Positions 1-5,779 are shown, counted from the first letter of the stretch. The stretch is 9,280 nt of DNA from JASFQI01 sp050115555 (GCA_050115555.1 JASFQI010000190.1:1-9280); one strand, 5' to 3'. Made by a program: numbers and translations. The notes: generated by a model not told the origin, from the sequence alone.

Positions 1-894
1 GGGGCGGAGGTCGATGTCCAGGGCGATGTGGCTGTGACCGGAGGTATCATCGGGGCTACGATCCGGTTGGGCGGGAACCTGCGCGCGAGGTACATTCACA
101 AATCGCGGATTCGGGCCTTCGGAGACGTGGCCGTGGAAAAGGAGATCATCGACGCGGACATCGAGACGAGTGGCGCCTGCATCGTCAAGAGCGGGCCGAT
201 CCTGTCGTCGCAGGTGGCGGCCAAGAAGGGCATCGAAGCGGCTCAAGCGGGTTCCGGCACCTCCAATCCCTGCCATCTGGCCCTGGGCACGGAGGACCGG
301 GTCAACCACGAGGTTCAGGAAATCCAGGAGCGCATTCTCGCAATGGAGGAAACGCGGGATCAGCGGGAAAAGGAGATCAAGGCCCTGGACAAGGAAAAGC
401 AGCAGATCGCGCTGGAGCTTGGGGAAAAGGCTCAGCTTCAGGATGCCGCGAGCGTGAAAAAGCGGCAGCTCGAAGAGAAGATTGCCGAGCTGCGCAAGGG
501 AGGCGATGCGGCGTTGCTGGAAAAGGCCGAGGGCATGCTCGAGGCTATGAACACGGAGATCGCCGAACAGGAGAAGGTCCTGGAGGAGTATTTCGCTAAA
601 GAAGACGCCATCGATGAGGCCATTTCAGAACGCAGGCAGGACGTCGAGAAGACCCAGGCCCAGATCGACGAGATGAAAGACGAGATCGAGCATCTCGTTG
701 ATTGGGCCAAAGGGGAAGCGCCCGTCCCTATCCTGAGGGTCCATGGGAAGCTTTTCCCTTTCACGACGATCAAGGCCCCTCACACGTCTCTCAGAGTTCC
801 TGAAGAGCAGAAAAGGATTCAGATCAAGGAAGTGCATTTGCAGGAAGCCCAAGACGGGAAGGAGTGGAAGCTGCGTCTCTCACCCATCAAGTAA
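1..894 (+). CDS. FapA/DUF342 domain protein, C-terminal part (5' end outside window)
   Basis: The reading frame is open from the first base and ends at TAA 892-894, so 297 residues are visible and the N-terminus is cut off by the window edge. Residues about 1-95 show the repetitive glycine-spaced strands typical of the FapA (flagellar assembly protein A, DUF342) beta-helix, with GGIIGATIR-, GGNLRARYI- and GDVAVEKEII-like repeats. Residues about 98-230 are charged and heptad-like (many E, K, Q, A), predicting a long coiled coil. The last ~55 residues return to a beta-rich tail. Known family: FapA-type proteins are cytoplasmic or polar and have been tied to flagellar assembly in Vibrio, though many homologues are uncharacterised. 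The gene lies 64 bases before cheX on the same strand, which supports a motility or chemotaxis link by inference. The family call is firm; the precise role is not. Confidence 0.8.
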   Translation, partial: GAEVDVQGDVAVTGGIIGATIRLGGNLRARYIHKSRIRAFGDVAVEKEIIDADIETSGACIVKSGPILSSQVAAKKGIEAAQAGSGTSNPCHLALGTEDRVNHEVQEIQERILAMEETRDQREKEIKALDKEKQQIALELGEKAQLQDAASVKKRQLEEKIAELRKGGDAALLEKAEGMLEAMNTEIAEQEKVLEEYFAKEDAIDEAISERRQDVEKTQAQIDEMKDEIEHLVDWAKGEAPVPILRVHGKLFPFTTIKAPHTSLRVPEEQKRIQIKEVHLQEAQDGKEWKLRLSPIK

Positions 895-947
895 TGGAGC
901 CGCGGCAGGGATCCTTGCCGGATCCCGGTCGGGCCTCTCATCGTTCC

Positions 948-953
948 AAGGAG
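948..953 (+). promoter_or_regulatory. Ribosome binding site of cheX
   Basis: AAGGAG lies 5 bases before the ATG at 959. It decides the cheX start: the open frame extends upstream to an ATG at 743, but that part overlaps the fapA-like gene in another frame and has no homology-like character. Confidence 0.75.
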
Positions 954-958
954 CGCGT

Positions 959-1420
959 ATGGATGTACAGTACATCAACCCATTTATCACGGCCACGGTT
1001 CACGTCCTGAAAACCATGGCCCATACCGAGGTCACGCCCGGAAAACCCTATCTCAAGAAGGAGAAGGTGGCCAAAGGAGACGTCTCCGGCCTGATCGGGC
1101 TTACAGGGGACGTGAGCGGTACCATTTCCGTGAGCTTTAGCGAAAAGAGCATCCTTTCCATTGTCTCAGCCATGTTCGGGGAGAAGGTGCAGGCGCTGAA
1201 CGACGAGATCGGCGATGCGGTGGGAGAGATCGCCAACATGATCTCGGGGCAGGCCCGACAGGCCCTGGAGGCCATGGGGCGCCCCCTTCAGGCCGCCATT
1301 CCCTCCGTGATCATGGGGAAGGGCCATCAGATCACGCACATCACGAACCATCCGGTGGTCGCGATTCCCTTTCAGACGGACAACGGCGGGTTCACGATCG
1401 AGGTCAGCTTCGAGAAGTGA
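959..1420 (+). CDS. cheX: CheX-like chemotaxis phosphatase (CheC/CheX/FliY family)
   Basis: A 153-residue protein, the usual length for CheX. It begins with the typical CheX opening (MDVQYINPF, then a TATVHVLKTM helix). The family phosphatase signature D/S-x3-E-x2-N followed about 22 residues later by P is visible as D86, E90, N93 and P115, inside the helix around GDAVGEIANMI. The centre carries the GLIGLTGDVSGTISVSF strands and the C-terminus the NHPVVAIPFQT strand. CheX proteins dephosphorylate CheY-P or other response regulators and usually act as dimers in the cytoplasm, often paired with non-chemotaxis systems. Start ATG 959 is supported by the AAGGAG site. It follows the fapA-like gene by 64 bases and is probably cotranscribed. 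No chemotaxis kinase or CheY is in the window, so its partner is unknown. Confidence 0.88.
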   Translation: MDVQYINPFITATVHVLKTMAHTEVTPGKPYLKKEKVAKGDVSGLIGLTGDVSGTISVSFSEKSILSIVSAMFGEKVQALNDEIGDAVGEIANMISGQARQALEAMGRPLQAAIPSVIMGKGHQITHITNHPVVAIPFQTDNGGFTIEVSFEK

Positions 1421-1438
1421 TGTGGCCCGACCGCTGTT

Positions 1439-1457
1439 GGCTGCGCACAGCCCTTTT
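1439..1457 (+). terminator. Weak intrinsic terminator after cheX
   Basis: GGCTG (1439-1443), loop CGCA and CAGCC (1448-1452) form a 5-bp stem followed by CTTTT. It lies 18 bases after the cheX stop, in the short gap where cheX and panE converge. The stem is short and the T-run is only four, so it is a plausible but weak terminator. No T-run supports the opposite direction. Confidence 0.35.
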
Positions 1458-1492
1458 GGATTCCCGGGGCGAATCTCCAGGTTCCAGACGGT

Positions 1493-2428
1493 TTAAGGCG
1501 TTGCCAGCCTTTCGGCGTAGGTTTCCTGAAGGGCCTGTACGAGGTTGGTGAGCACCTCGTTCGCCGGCGTGGGAACGCCCAGGGCTTCCCCTTCCCGCAC
1601 AATGGCCCCGTTGATGAAGTCCACTTCGGTGAGGCGCTCCTTGAGCACGTCCTGGAGCATGGACGCCACGTTCTCCGCCGTTCCCCGGCAGACCTCGAGG
1701 ACCCGGCCGAACGGGTCGGGGTAAGGCAGGGCAACCCCCTTGGCCTCGGCCACGGCTGCGGCTTCGGCTACGGCCCGGGCCATAACGCGTCGGGTGCCCT
1801 GGACCTCGGGAAGCCGGCCGTTGCGAAGTCTCGTGAGGGCCGTGAGCGCGTTGATCCCCACGTTGACGATGAGCTTCCCCCAGATCACACCGGTCACGTC
1901 CTCCAGGCACCGGGTGGAGAAACCCGCCCGGTTGAATGCCTCGGCCAGTCGTTCGGCCGGTCCGCCCGGCTCGCCCTGCGGCCCGAGGATCGTCTCCCCG
2001 CGCCCGGCGTGACGAATCCGGCCCGTGTCGAGGAGCGTGGCGCCCTCGGAGGTCACGCCCCCGAGCACGCGGTCCGGGCCGAAGAGGGTTCGCAGGGTCT
2101 CCACGTGGCCCAGACCGTTCTGAAGCGTGACCACCACGGCCGCCCGGTCCACGAGGTCGGCGACGGCCCGGCCGGCCGCTTGGGTCTGGTTCGATTTCAC
2201 GCAGATGAGCACGAATTCCGGACGAACGGCCCCTGCCTCGGCCCCTGCCGTCACAGGCACCCGGACGGTATACTCCCCGCTCACCCCCTCCACGTGCACG
2301 CCCTGACGCTCTAGCACGCCCGCCCGCTCCGGTCGGTGATCCATGAGCATGACGTCCGAGCCGGCTTGTTTCAGCCGGGCCGCAAAAAGGCATCCCATGG
2401 CGCCCGGCCCTACCACTAAGAATTGCAT
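1493..2428 (-). CDS. panE: 2-dehydropantoate 2-reductase (ketopantoate reductase)
   Basis: A 311-residue protein of normal length for PanE/ApbA. It reduces 2-dehydropantoate to pantoate with NADPH in the cytoplasm, the step after PanB. The N-terminus is a Rossmann dinucleotide-binding motif, GPGAMG at residues 7-12. NADPH- and substrate-contact positions of the family are present: K78 (VKSNQT), N104 (LQNGLG), the catalytic lysine K185 in WGKLIVNVGINALTAL with N189 and N193, S256, and E268/D270 in TEVDFINGA. Residues 1-170 are the nucleotide domain and about 175-311 the all-helical ketoreductase domain. The start is ATG 2428-2426, preceded by a GAGGAGGA site at 2431-2438. It lies 38 bases downstream of panB in the same direction, so the two are almost certainly one operon, which argues against other members of the ApbA superfamily. 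Confidence 0.93.
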   Translation of the reverse strand: MQFLVVGPGAMGCLFAARLKQAGSDVMLMDHRPERAGVLERQGVHVEGVSGEYTVRVPVTAGAEAGAVRPEFVLICVKSNQTQAAGRAVADLVDRAAVVVTLQNGLGHVETLRTLFGPDRVLGGVTSEGATLLDTGRIRHAGRGETILGPQGEPGGPAERLAEAFNRAGFSTRCLEDVTGVIWGKLIVNVGINALTALTRLRNGRLPEVQGTRRVMARAVAEAAAVAEAKGVALPYPDPFGRVLEVCRGTAENVASMLQDVLKERLTEVDFINGAIVREGEALGVPTPANEVLTNLVQALQETYAERLATP

Positions 2429-2430
2429 GG

Positions 2431-2438
2431 TCCTCCTC
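2431..2438 (-). promoter_or_regulatory. Ribosome binding site of panE
   Basis: The minus strand reads GAGGAGGA two bases before the ATG. The core match to the anti-Shine-Dalgarno sequence is strong, and it lies in the 38-base gap between panB and panE. Confidence 0.65.
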
Positions 2439-2466
2439 GCCTTGCGGACTCCCGGTACCGGTGTTT

Positions 2467-3300
2467 TCAGATCTTCTCCGCCTCCTCCGCCTTCATGGCA
2501 AAGCTGTGCTCCGGGCCGGGAAACGTCCCCTGCTCGACCTCTTCCCGGTACTGGGTGAGCGCGTCCCGAATCGTGGGGGCCAGGTTCGTGTACTGCTTGA
2601 CGAACTTCGGGGTAAAGCGTTCAAAGAGCCCCACGAGGTCGTGATACACCAGGACCTGCCCGTCACATTCCGGGCCCGCACCGATCCCGATGGTCGGGAT
2701 GCGGATTTCCTTGGTGATTCGTGCGGCGAGCAGGTCCGGGATGCACTCCATGACGACCATAAAGGCCCCGGCAGCCTCCAGGTCCTTGGCGGACTGGACC
2801 ATGGCGCGGGCGCTCTCCGCGTCCTTGCCCTGCACTTTGAATCCGCTGAGCATGGTCGCCGTCTGAGGGGTGAGCCCGATGTGGGCGCACACCGGGATTC
2901 CAGCCCGGACCACAGCCTCCACTACAGGGGCCATCTCCGAGCCTCCCTCCAGCTTCACCGAGTCGCACCCGGCCTCCTTGATGAACCGGCCGGCGTTCTC
3001 CACCGCCTTTTCCAGGCTCACCTGGTAAGAGAGGAACGGCATGTCCCCGATGATAAAGGAGGCCTCGGTCCCCCGTCGCACGGCCTTACAGTGGTGGATC
3101 ATCTCGTCCATGGTCACGGGGACCGTGGAGTCGTATCCAAGCACCACCATGCCCAGGGAATCGCCCACCAGGGTCGTGTCGATCCCGGCCTGGTCCACCA
3201 ACTGGGCGCTGGGGTAGTCGTAGGCGGTCATCATGGTGATCTTCTGGCCGGCGTCCTTTTTCGCCTGGAGTTCCGCGATCGTGACCTTCTTGCGTTTCAT
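2467..3300 (-). CDS. panB: 3-methyl-2-oxobutanoate hydroxymethyltransferase (ketopantoate hydroxymethyltransferase)
   Basis: A 277-residue protein, slightly longer than E. coli PanB. It transfers a hydroxymethyl group from 5,10-methylene-tetrahydrofolate to alpha-ketoisovalerate, giving ketopantoate for pantothenate and CoA synthesis. The family is a decameric, Mg-dependent TIM-barrel enzyme. Visible signatures are TAYDYPSA near residue 25, VGDSLGM with D47 and S48, GDMPF with D86, the substrate-binding K116 and metal-binding E118 in VKLEGG, AHIGLTPQ at 139-146, the catalytic E185 in MECIP, and the IGIGAG loop at 204-209. All key residues appear intact. The start is ATG 3300-3298, supported by the purine-rich site just upstream. 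It is followed by panE; panC and panD are not in the window. A strong terminator lies 38 bases upstream of the start codon, so expression may depend on read-through. Confidence 0.96.
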   Translation of the reverse strand: MKRKKVTIAELQAKKDAGQKITMMTAYDYPSAQLVDQAGIDTTLVGDSLGMVVLGYDSTVPVTMDEMIHHCKAVRRGTEASFIIGDMPFLSYQVSLEKAVENAGRFIKEAGCDSVKLEGGSEMAPVVEAVVRAGIPVCAHIGLTPQTATMLSGFKVQGKDAESARAMVQSAKDLEAAGAFMVVMECIPDLLAARITKEIRIPTIGIGAGPECDGQVLVYHDLVGLFERFTPKFVKQYTNLAPTIRDALTQYREEVEQGTFPGPEHSFAMKAEEAEKI

Positions 3301-3301
3301 G

Positions 3302-3311
3302 TCCTCCTCCT
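3302..3311 (-). promoter_or_regulatory. Ribosome binding site of panB
   Basis: The minus strand reads AGGAGGAGGA immediately before the panB ATG, a repeated and strong Shine-Dalgarno sequence. It resembles the panE site. Confidence 0.7.
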
Positions 3312-3338
3312 GCTCGGGATTGGTTTTCTTCGGAATCG

Positions 3339-3370
3339 AAAAAAAAGGCCCTTCGGTGCACCGAAGGACC
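3339..3370 (-). terminator. Strong intrinsic terminator between the small ORF and panB
   Basis: On the minus strand GGTCCTTCGGT (3370-3360) pairs with ACCGAAGGGCC (3357-3347): 10 of 11 base pairs, one mismatch, and a very short apical loop around the self-complementary GTGCAC. It is followed by eight uninterrupted T (3346-3339). This is a textbook rho-independent terminator for minus-strand transcription. It lies 20 bases after the stop codon of the 71-residue ORF and 38 bases before the panB start. It could be that gene's terminator, a panB attenuator, or both. Confidence 0.88.
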
Positions 3371-3390
3371 TGATCAGCAAGTCGTACGAG

Positions 3391-3606
3391 TCAAAACAGC
3401 CGTTCCGCGCAAAGGCCCGGCGCGGGCTTTTCGGCCGTCCCGGTCACATGCGATTCGAGATCCAGGCGGCGCCACCTCGTGCCCGTCCAGAAATAGTTAT
3501 CGGGCACTTGCAAGCTAAGGCACTCCGTAAGGGGTTGTTCGGCCTCGGCCTTTCGGCTCGCGGCATGGCGGTCTCGGGCTTTGTGTCTTCCTCTTGAAGA
3601 TCCCAT
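3391..3606 (-). CDS. Small basic protein of unknown function, 71 aa
   Basis: I do not recognise this protein. The frame is also open upstream to 3702, but a good minus-strand promoter lies at 3630-3657, so ATG 3606-3604 is the first usable start, about 17 bases after the expected transcript start. A modest AGGCGG precedes the ATG. Residues 1-20 are strongly basic (R5, R7, K9, R11, R13, R18, K19, plus H8 and H14). The middle has an aromatic, basic patch, DNYFWTGTRWRRLD, at residues 36-49, and there are two cysteines, C29 and C66. There is no membrane segment or signal peptide. A hand count gives about two thirds G/C in third codon positions, rising to about three quarters after codon 24, similar to true genes here. 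Stop TGA 3393-3391 is followed 20 bases later by a strong terminator, so promoter, ORF and terminator form a complete unit. Alternatively the transcript is a structured non-coding RNA or panB leader. Confidence 0.5.
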   Translation of the reverse strand: MGSSRGRHKARDRHAASRKAEAEQPLTECLSLQVPDNYFWTGTRWRRLDLESHVTGTAEKPAPGLCAERLF

Positions 3607-3612
3607 GCCCGC
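3560..3612 (-). other. Possible mRNA hairpin over the start codon of the small ORF
   Basis: On the minus strand GCGGGCATGG (3612-3603) can pair with CCATGCCGC (3568-3560): nine base pairs with one bulged G. The initiator ATG (3606-3604) is inside the stem. Within the loop TCTTC (3600-3596) and GAAGA (3590-3586) can form a second short stem. Seen by eye only; stability and conservation are untested. Confidence 0.35.
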
Positions 3613-3629
3613 CTGACCGTCGTGAAGAC

Positions 3630-3657
3630 ATCTTATCAGAAGCGCAGGTCCTGTCAA
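3630..3657 (-). promoter_or_regulatory. Sigma70-type promoter reading toward the small ORF and panB
   Basis: On the minus strand the -35 box is a perfect TTGACA (3657-3652), then 16 bases, then TAAGAT (3635-3630), with an extended -10 TG one base before it. A transcript would start near 3623. No equally good promoter was found between it and panB, so it may also drive panBE. Confidence 0.65.
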
Positions 3658-3666
3658 CCGAAACCC

Positions 3667-3682
3667 TGTGCATGATTTCACA
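3667..3682. promoter_or_regulatory. CRP/FNR-like palindrome between divergent promoters
   Basis: TGTGC-ATGATT-TCACA matches the CRP consensus TGTGA-N6-TCACA at 9 of 10 half-site positions. Its centre is about 51 bases upstream of the expected small-ORF transcript start and about 55 upstream of the tetR one. A CRP/FNR-family protein is a reasonable candidate binder, but which one cannot be told from here. Confidence 0.4.
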
Positions 3683-3695
3683 AACAAAAATGCAC
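3668..3695. repeat. Inverted repeat GTGCAT-N16-ATGCAC
   Basis: Perfect 6-base inverted arms lie at 3668-3673 and 3690-3695, with half-site centres 22 bases apart, about two helical turns. The right arm touches the -35 box of the tetR promoter. It overlaps the CRP-like palindrome, and chance occurrence in AT-rich DNA is possible. Confidence 0.3.
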
Positions 3696-3723
3696 TTGAC
3701 AAGGTGAAAAACAGTTCTATTAT
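3696..3723 (+). promoter_or_regulatory. Sigma70-type promoter of the tetR-acrAB operon
   Basis: TTGACA (3696-3701), a 16-base spacer and TATTAT (3718-3723) match the consensus at 11 of 12 positions. Transcription would begin near 3730, giving a leader of about 115 bases before the tetR start. The area is AT-rich compared with the genes around it. Confidence 0.72.
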
Positions 3724-3724
3724 A

Positions 3725-3757
3725 TGAATTTTCCTTCATGATTTGAATTGTGATTCA
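3725..3757. promoter_or_regulatory. Tandem palindromes, candidate TetR operator
   Basis: Two 14-base inverted repeats lie 19 bases apart, start to start. The second, TGAAT-TGTG-ATTCA (3744-3757), is perfect. The first, TGAAT-TTTC-CTTCA (3725-3738), has one mismatched pair and can also be read as ATGAA-N6-TTCAT (3724-3739). They cover the expected transcript start just after the -10 box. TetR-family proteins commonly bind palindromes of the TGAAT...ATTCA kind, so autorepression by the adjacent regulator is the natural inference. Confidence 0.5.
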
Positions 3758-3833
3758 CGTACAGTTCGATTCCATCGCCGCCTGCGTCATGGCTCGTTCC
3801 GCATCACGGATCACCCAAACACCCCAGTGCGGC

Positions 3834-3840
3834 AAGGGGG
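3834..3840 (+). promoter_or_regulatory. Ribosome binding site of the tetR-like gene
   Basis: AAGGGGG lies six bases before ATG 3847 and supports that start. Confidence 0.55.
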
Positions 3841-3846
3841 ATAGGA

Positions 3847-4473
3847 ATGGGAGCAGAGCATCTCTCGAGAAGAGAGAGAGAAAAACAGATACAGCGTCAG
3901 GCCATGCTCGAGGCCGCCCTGCTTCTGTTTTCGGAGAAGGGGTATCACCGCGCCTCCATGCAGGAGATCGCAGAGAGGGCCGAGTTTGCCGTAGGGACCC
4001 TTTACAAGTTTTTCAAGAACAAAGCGGATCTTTACACGAGCGTTGTCCTGGAGCACATCGACGAGTTTGAAGAAGAGTTCGACCTGGCGGTCAACGCACA
4101 CACCGACGAGGTCGAAAAGCTGAAGAGCTATGTCCGGCTCAAATGCGAAAAGTATCGCGAAAAGCTCTCCTTTGTCCGTCTTTTGATCGCGGAAAACGGG
4201 GGGTCGAGGCTCAACCTCACAGCGGCGGGGCTGGGGGAGGCCGTCCAAAAGCGATACCAGGATTTCCTGGAAAGGCTCGCCTTGATTTTTGAGACCGGCA
4301 TGGCGAACAAGCGGTTCAAGCCCATTGCCGCACCGTTTCAAATGGCCGTGGCCCTCGACAGCGTGGTCAACGCCTTACTGCTGCTCTGGGTGGAAGACCC
4401 GGAAACGCATCCGTTTCCAGAAGATCCAAACTCGATACTGGATATCTTTTTTAAAGGGCTGCTCGAAGCCTGA
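3847..4473 (+). CDS. TetR/AcrR family transcriptional regulator
   Basis: A 208-residue protein of typical TetR length. The N-terminal DNA-binding domain spans about residues 14-63: a first helix (RQAMLEAALLLFSEKGY), then the helix-turn-helix at about 37-56 (MQEIAERAEFAVGTLYKFF) ending in the family hallmark GTLYKFFKNKADLY. The remaining ~140 residues are helical and variable, as expected for a ligand-binding and dimerisation domain. It lies 58 bases upstream of the AcrA-like gene on the same strand with no terminator between, so it most likely represses its own operon, as AcrR, MexR-type and NfxB-type regulators do for efflux pumps. Candidate operators lie in its leader at 3725-3757. The inducing ligand cannot be deduced. 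Confidence 0.92.
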   Translation: MGAEHLSRREREKQIQRQAMLEAALLLFSEKGYHRASMQEIAERAEFAVGTLYKFFKNKADLYTSVVLEHIDEFEEEFDLAVNAHTDEVEKLKSYVRLKCEKYREKLSFVRLLIAENGGSRLNLTAAGLGEAVQKRYQDFLERLALIFETGMANKRFKPIAAPFQMAVALDSVVNALLLLWVEDPETHPFPEDPNSILDIFFKGLLEA

Positions 4474-4519
4474 GGGCGGACAGGGCCCTTGCGGGTGAAT
4501 CAGCGCCTCACTTCGATAC

Positions 4520-4524
4520 GGGAG
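4520..4524 (+). promoter_or_regulatory. Ribosome binding site of the acrA-like gene
   Basis: GGGAG lies seven bases before ATG 4532. The 58-base gap after tetR holds no hairpin with a T-run, consistent with cotranscription. Confidence 0.5.
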
Positions 4525-4531
4525 ACTTCAC

Positions 4532-5767
4532 ATGCAACGGAACACGCAGCGACATGGGATCATTTTCTGGTTGGCGGTATTCCTGCTTCCGGCGCTCCTG
4601 CTGTGGACGGGGGGCTGCGAAAACAGCCACGGAAAGCAACAGGCGGCCCCGGCTCGCGTACCCGAGGTCGGAACGGTAACGATGGAACCGCGATCGGTCG
4701 AACTGACCACCGTGCTGCCGGGTCGTACGTCCGCTTACGGGGTAGCGGAGATTCGGCCGCAGGTCGACGGCATCATCCAAAAGCGATTGTTCGAAGAAGG
4801 CTCGCGCGTGGAGGCCGGTCAGCTGCTTTACCAGATCGATCCCGCGCCTTTCCGTGTGGCGCTGAACTCCGCCAAGGCCTCCCTTGCAAAAGCGCGGGCC
4901 GGTGTTCCCGCCCTTCGGTCCACCGCGGATCGTTACAGGGGGCTCCTCGCGCAACATGCGGTCAGCCAGCAGGACTACGACAATGCCCAAGCCGCACTGG
5001 ACCAGGGTCTGGCAGAGATCGAGTACTGGAAGTCCCGGATCGACAAGTCCCGGATCGACTTGAAGTACACCCAGATCACGGCGCCCATTTCCGGGCGGAT
5101 CAGCCGCTCCCGGATCACGGACGGAGCGCTTGTCAAGGCCTATCAGACTGGCCCTCTGGCCACCATCCAGCAGATGGACCCCATGTATGTGGACGTCACC
5201 CAATCGACCTCCGAGCTGCTCAAGCTGAGGCGCAGCCTGAAAGAAGGAAGGATCTGCGATCAGGATGAAAAAGGAAAGAAGGTCCGCATTCTTCTGGAGG
5301 ACGGTTCGCTCTACCCTCTTGAGGGGCAATTGCAGTTTCGAGATGTGACCTCGGTGGACCCGGCCACCGGATCGTACATCCTTCGCATCGAGGTACCCAA
5401 CCCGGAGGGCCTGCTCCTGCCGGGCATGTATGTGCGGGCCGTGATTCAGGAAGGCACGGTCGATCAGGCCATCCTCGCCCCCCAGGAGGGTGTGACCCGC
5501 AACCCGAAAGGAGAGGCCATTGCACTCATCGTGGATGATGCCGGCGTGGTACAACAAAAAATGCTGAAGATAGACCGCGCGATCGGCAACGATTGGCTGG
5601 TCACCGTCGGCCTGTCCGCCGGCGATCGCGTGATCGTTGAGGGACGCTTGAGTGTCAGGCCGGGGCAGCAGGCAAACGTGGTTTCCATAGGCAAAGAGCC
5701 GGACGAGCAAAAGAACGAATCCTCCTCCCCGAATGAGAATCCGACATCCGAAGAAGCGACGAAGTAG
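4532..5767 (+). CDS. acrA: AcrA-like periplasmic membrane fusion protein (RND adaptor lipoprotein)
   Basis: A 411-residue adaptor closely resembling E. coli AcrA. Residues about 10-28 form a hydrophobic signal segment ending at C29 in WTGGC, which fits a lipoprotein signal, so the protein is probably anchored to the inner membrane and faces the periplasm. The first lipoyl half contains RPQVDGIIQKR, FEEGSRVEAGQ and LLYQIDPAPF (75-107). A helical hairpin of about 108-177 includes SAKASLAKA and AVSQQDYDNAQAALDQ. The second lipoyl half contains TQITAPISGRI and DGALV (180-201). DPMYVDVTQS (216-225) opens the beta-barrel, and LLLPGMYVRA plus PQEGVTRNPKGEA lead into the membrane-proximal domain. The last ~20 residues are low-complexity (S, E, N). 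It links the RND pump to an outer-membrane channel. It is 12 bases upstream of the acrB-like gene, clearly the same operon. Confidence 0.94.
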   Translation: MQRNTQRHGIIFWLAVFLLPALLLWTGGCENSHGKQQAAPARVPEVGTVTMEPRSVELTTVLPGRTSAYGVAEIRPQVDGIIQKRLFEEGSRVEAGQLLYQIDPAPFRVALNSAKASLAKARAGVPALRSTADRYRGLLAQHAVSQQDYDNAQAALDQGLAEIEYWKSRIDKSRIDLKYTQITAPISGRISRSRITDGALVKAYQTGPLATIQQMDPMYVDVTQSTSELLKLRRSLKEGRICDQDEKGKKVRILLEDGSLYPLEGQLQFRDVTSVDPATGSYILRIEVPNPEGLLLPGMYVRAVIQEGTVDQAILAPQEGVTRNPKGEAIALIVDDAGVVQQKMLKIDRAIGNDWLVTVGLSAGDRVIVEGRLSVRPGQQANVVSIGKEPDEQKNESSSPNENPTSEEATK

Positions 5768-5768
5768 C

Positions 5769-5773
5769 GGAGG
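5769..5773 (+). promoter_or_regulatory. Ribosome binding site of the acrB-like gene
   Basis: GGAGG lies six bases before ATG 5780, in the 12-base gap after the acrA-like stop codon. Confidence 0.7.
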
Positions 5774-5779
5774 CCTGTC

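Noticed and set aside
903..920. Imperfect palindrome centred on GGATCC between fapA-like gene and cheX
   Set aside because: CGGCAGGGATCCTTGCCG is nearly self-complementary, but there is no T-run or promoter context, so no function can be assigned.
743..958. Upstream extension of cheX to ATG 743
   Set aside because: It overlaps the fapA-like gene in another frame and is Arg/Ser-rich. CheX homology and a ribosome binding site begin at 959.
1404..2393. 329-codon minus-strand frame overlapping panE
   Set aside because: Arg/Gly/Pro-rich out-of-frame reading of panE, whose own frame carries all PanE motifs.
3409..3430. GC-rich hairpin with a short T-run (GCCCG-GCG-CGGGC-TTTT, plus strand)
   Set aside because: It resembles a terminator for plus-strand transcription, but no plus-strand gene ends here and the stem is explained by the small ORF's coding sequence.
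2461..3597. 378-codon open frame on the plus strand
   Set aside because: It is antisense to panB and the small ORF, has no recognisable domain, and reads across a strong minus-strand terminator.
3339..3630. Known RNA families (6S, tmRNA, RNase P, SRP, cobalamin or c-di-GMP riboswitch)
   Set aside because: I compared the minus-strand transcript by eye with remembered conserved cores and found no convincing match. An AAAGCCC stretch recalls the c-di-GMP-I riboswitch, but the rest of that motif is missing.
3607..3702. Upstream extension of the small ORF to ATG 3702
   Set aside because: The extension runs through the minus-strand promoter (3630-3657), so the usual transcript could not encode it. 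ATG 3606 is preferred.
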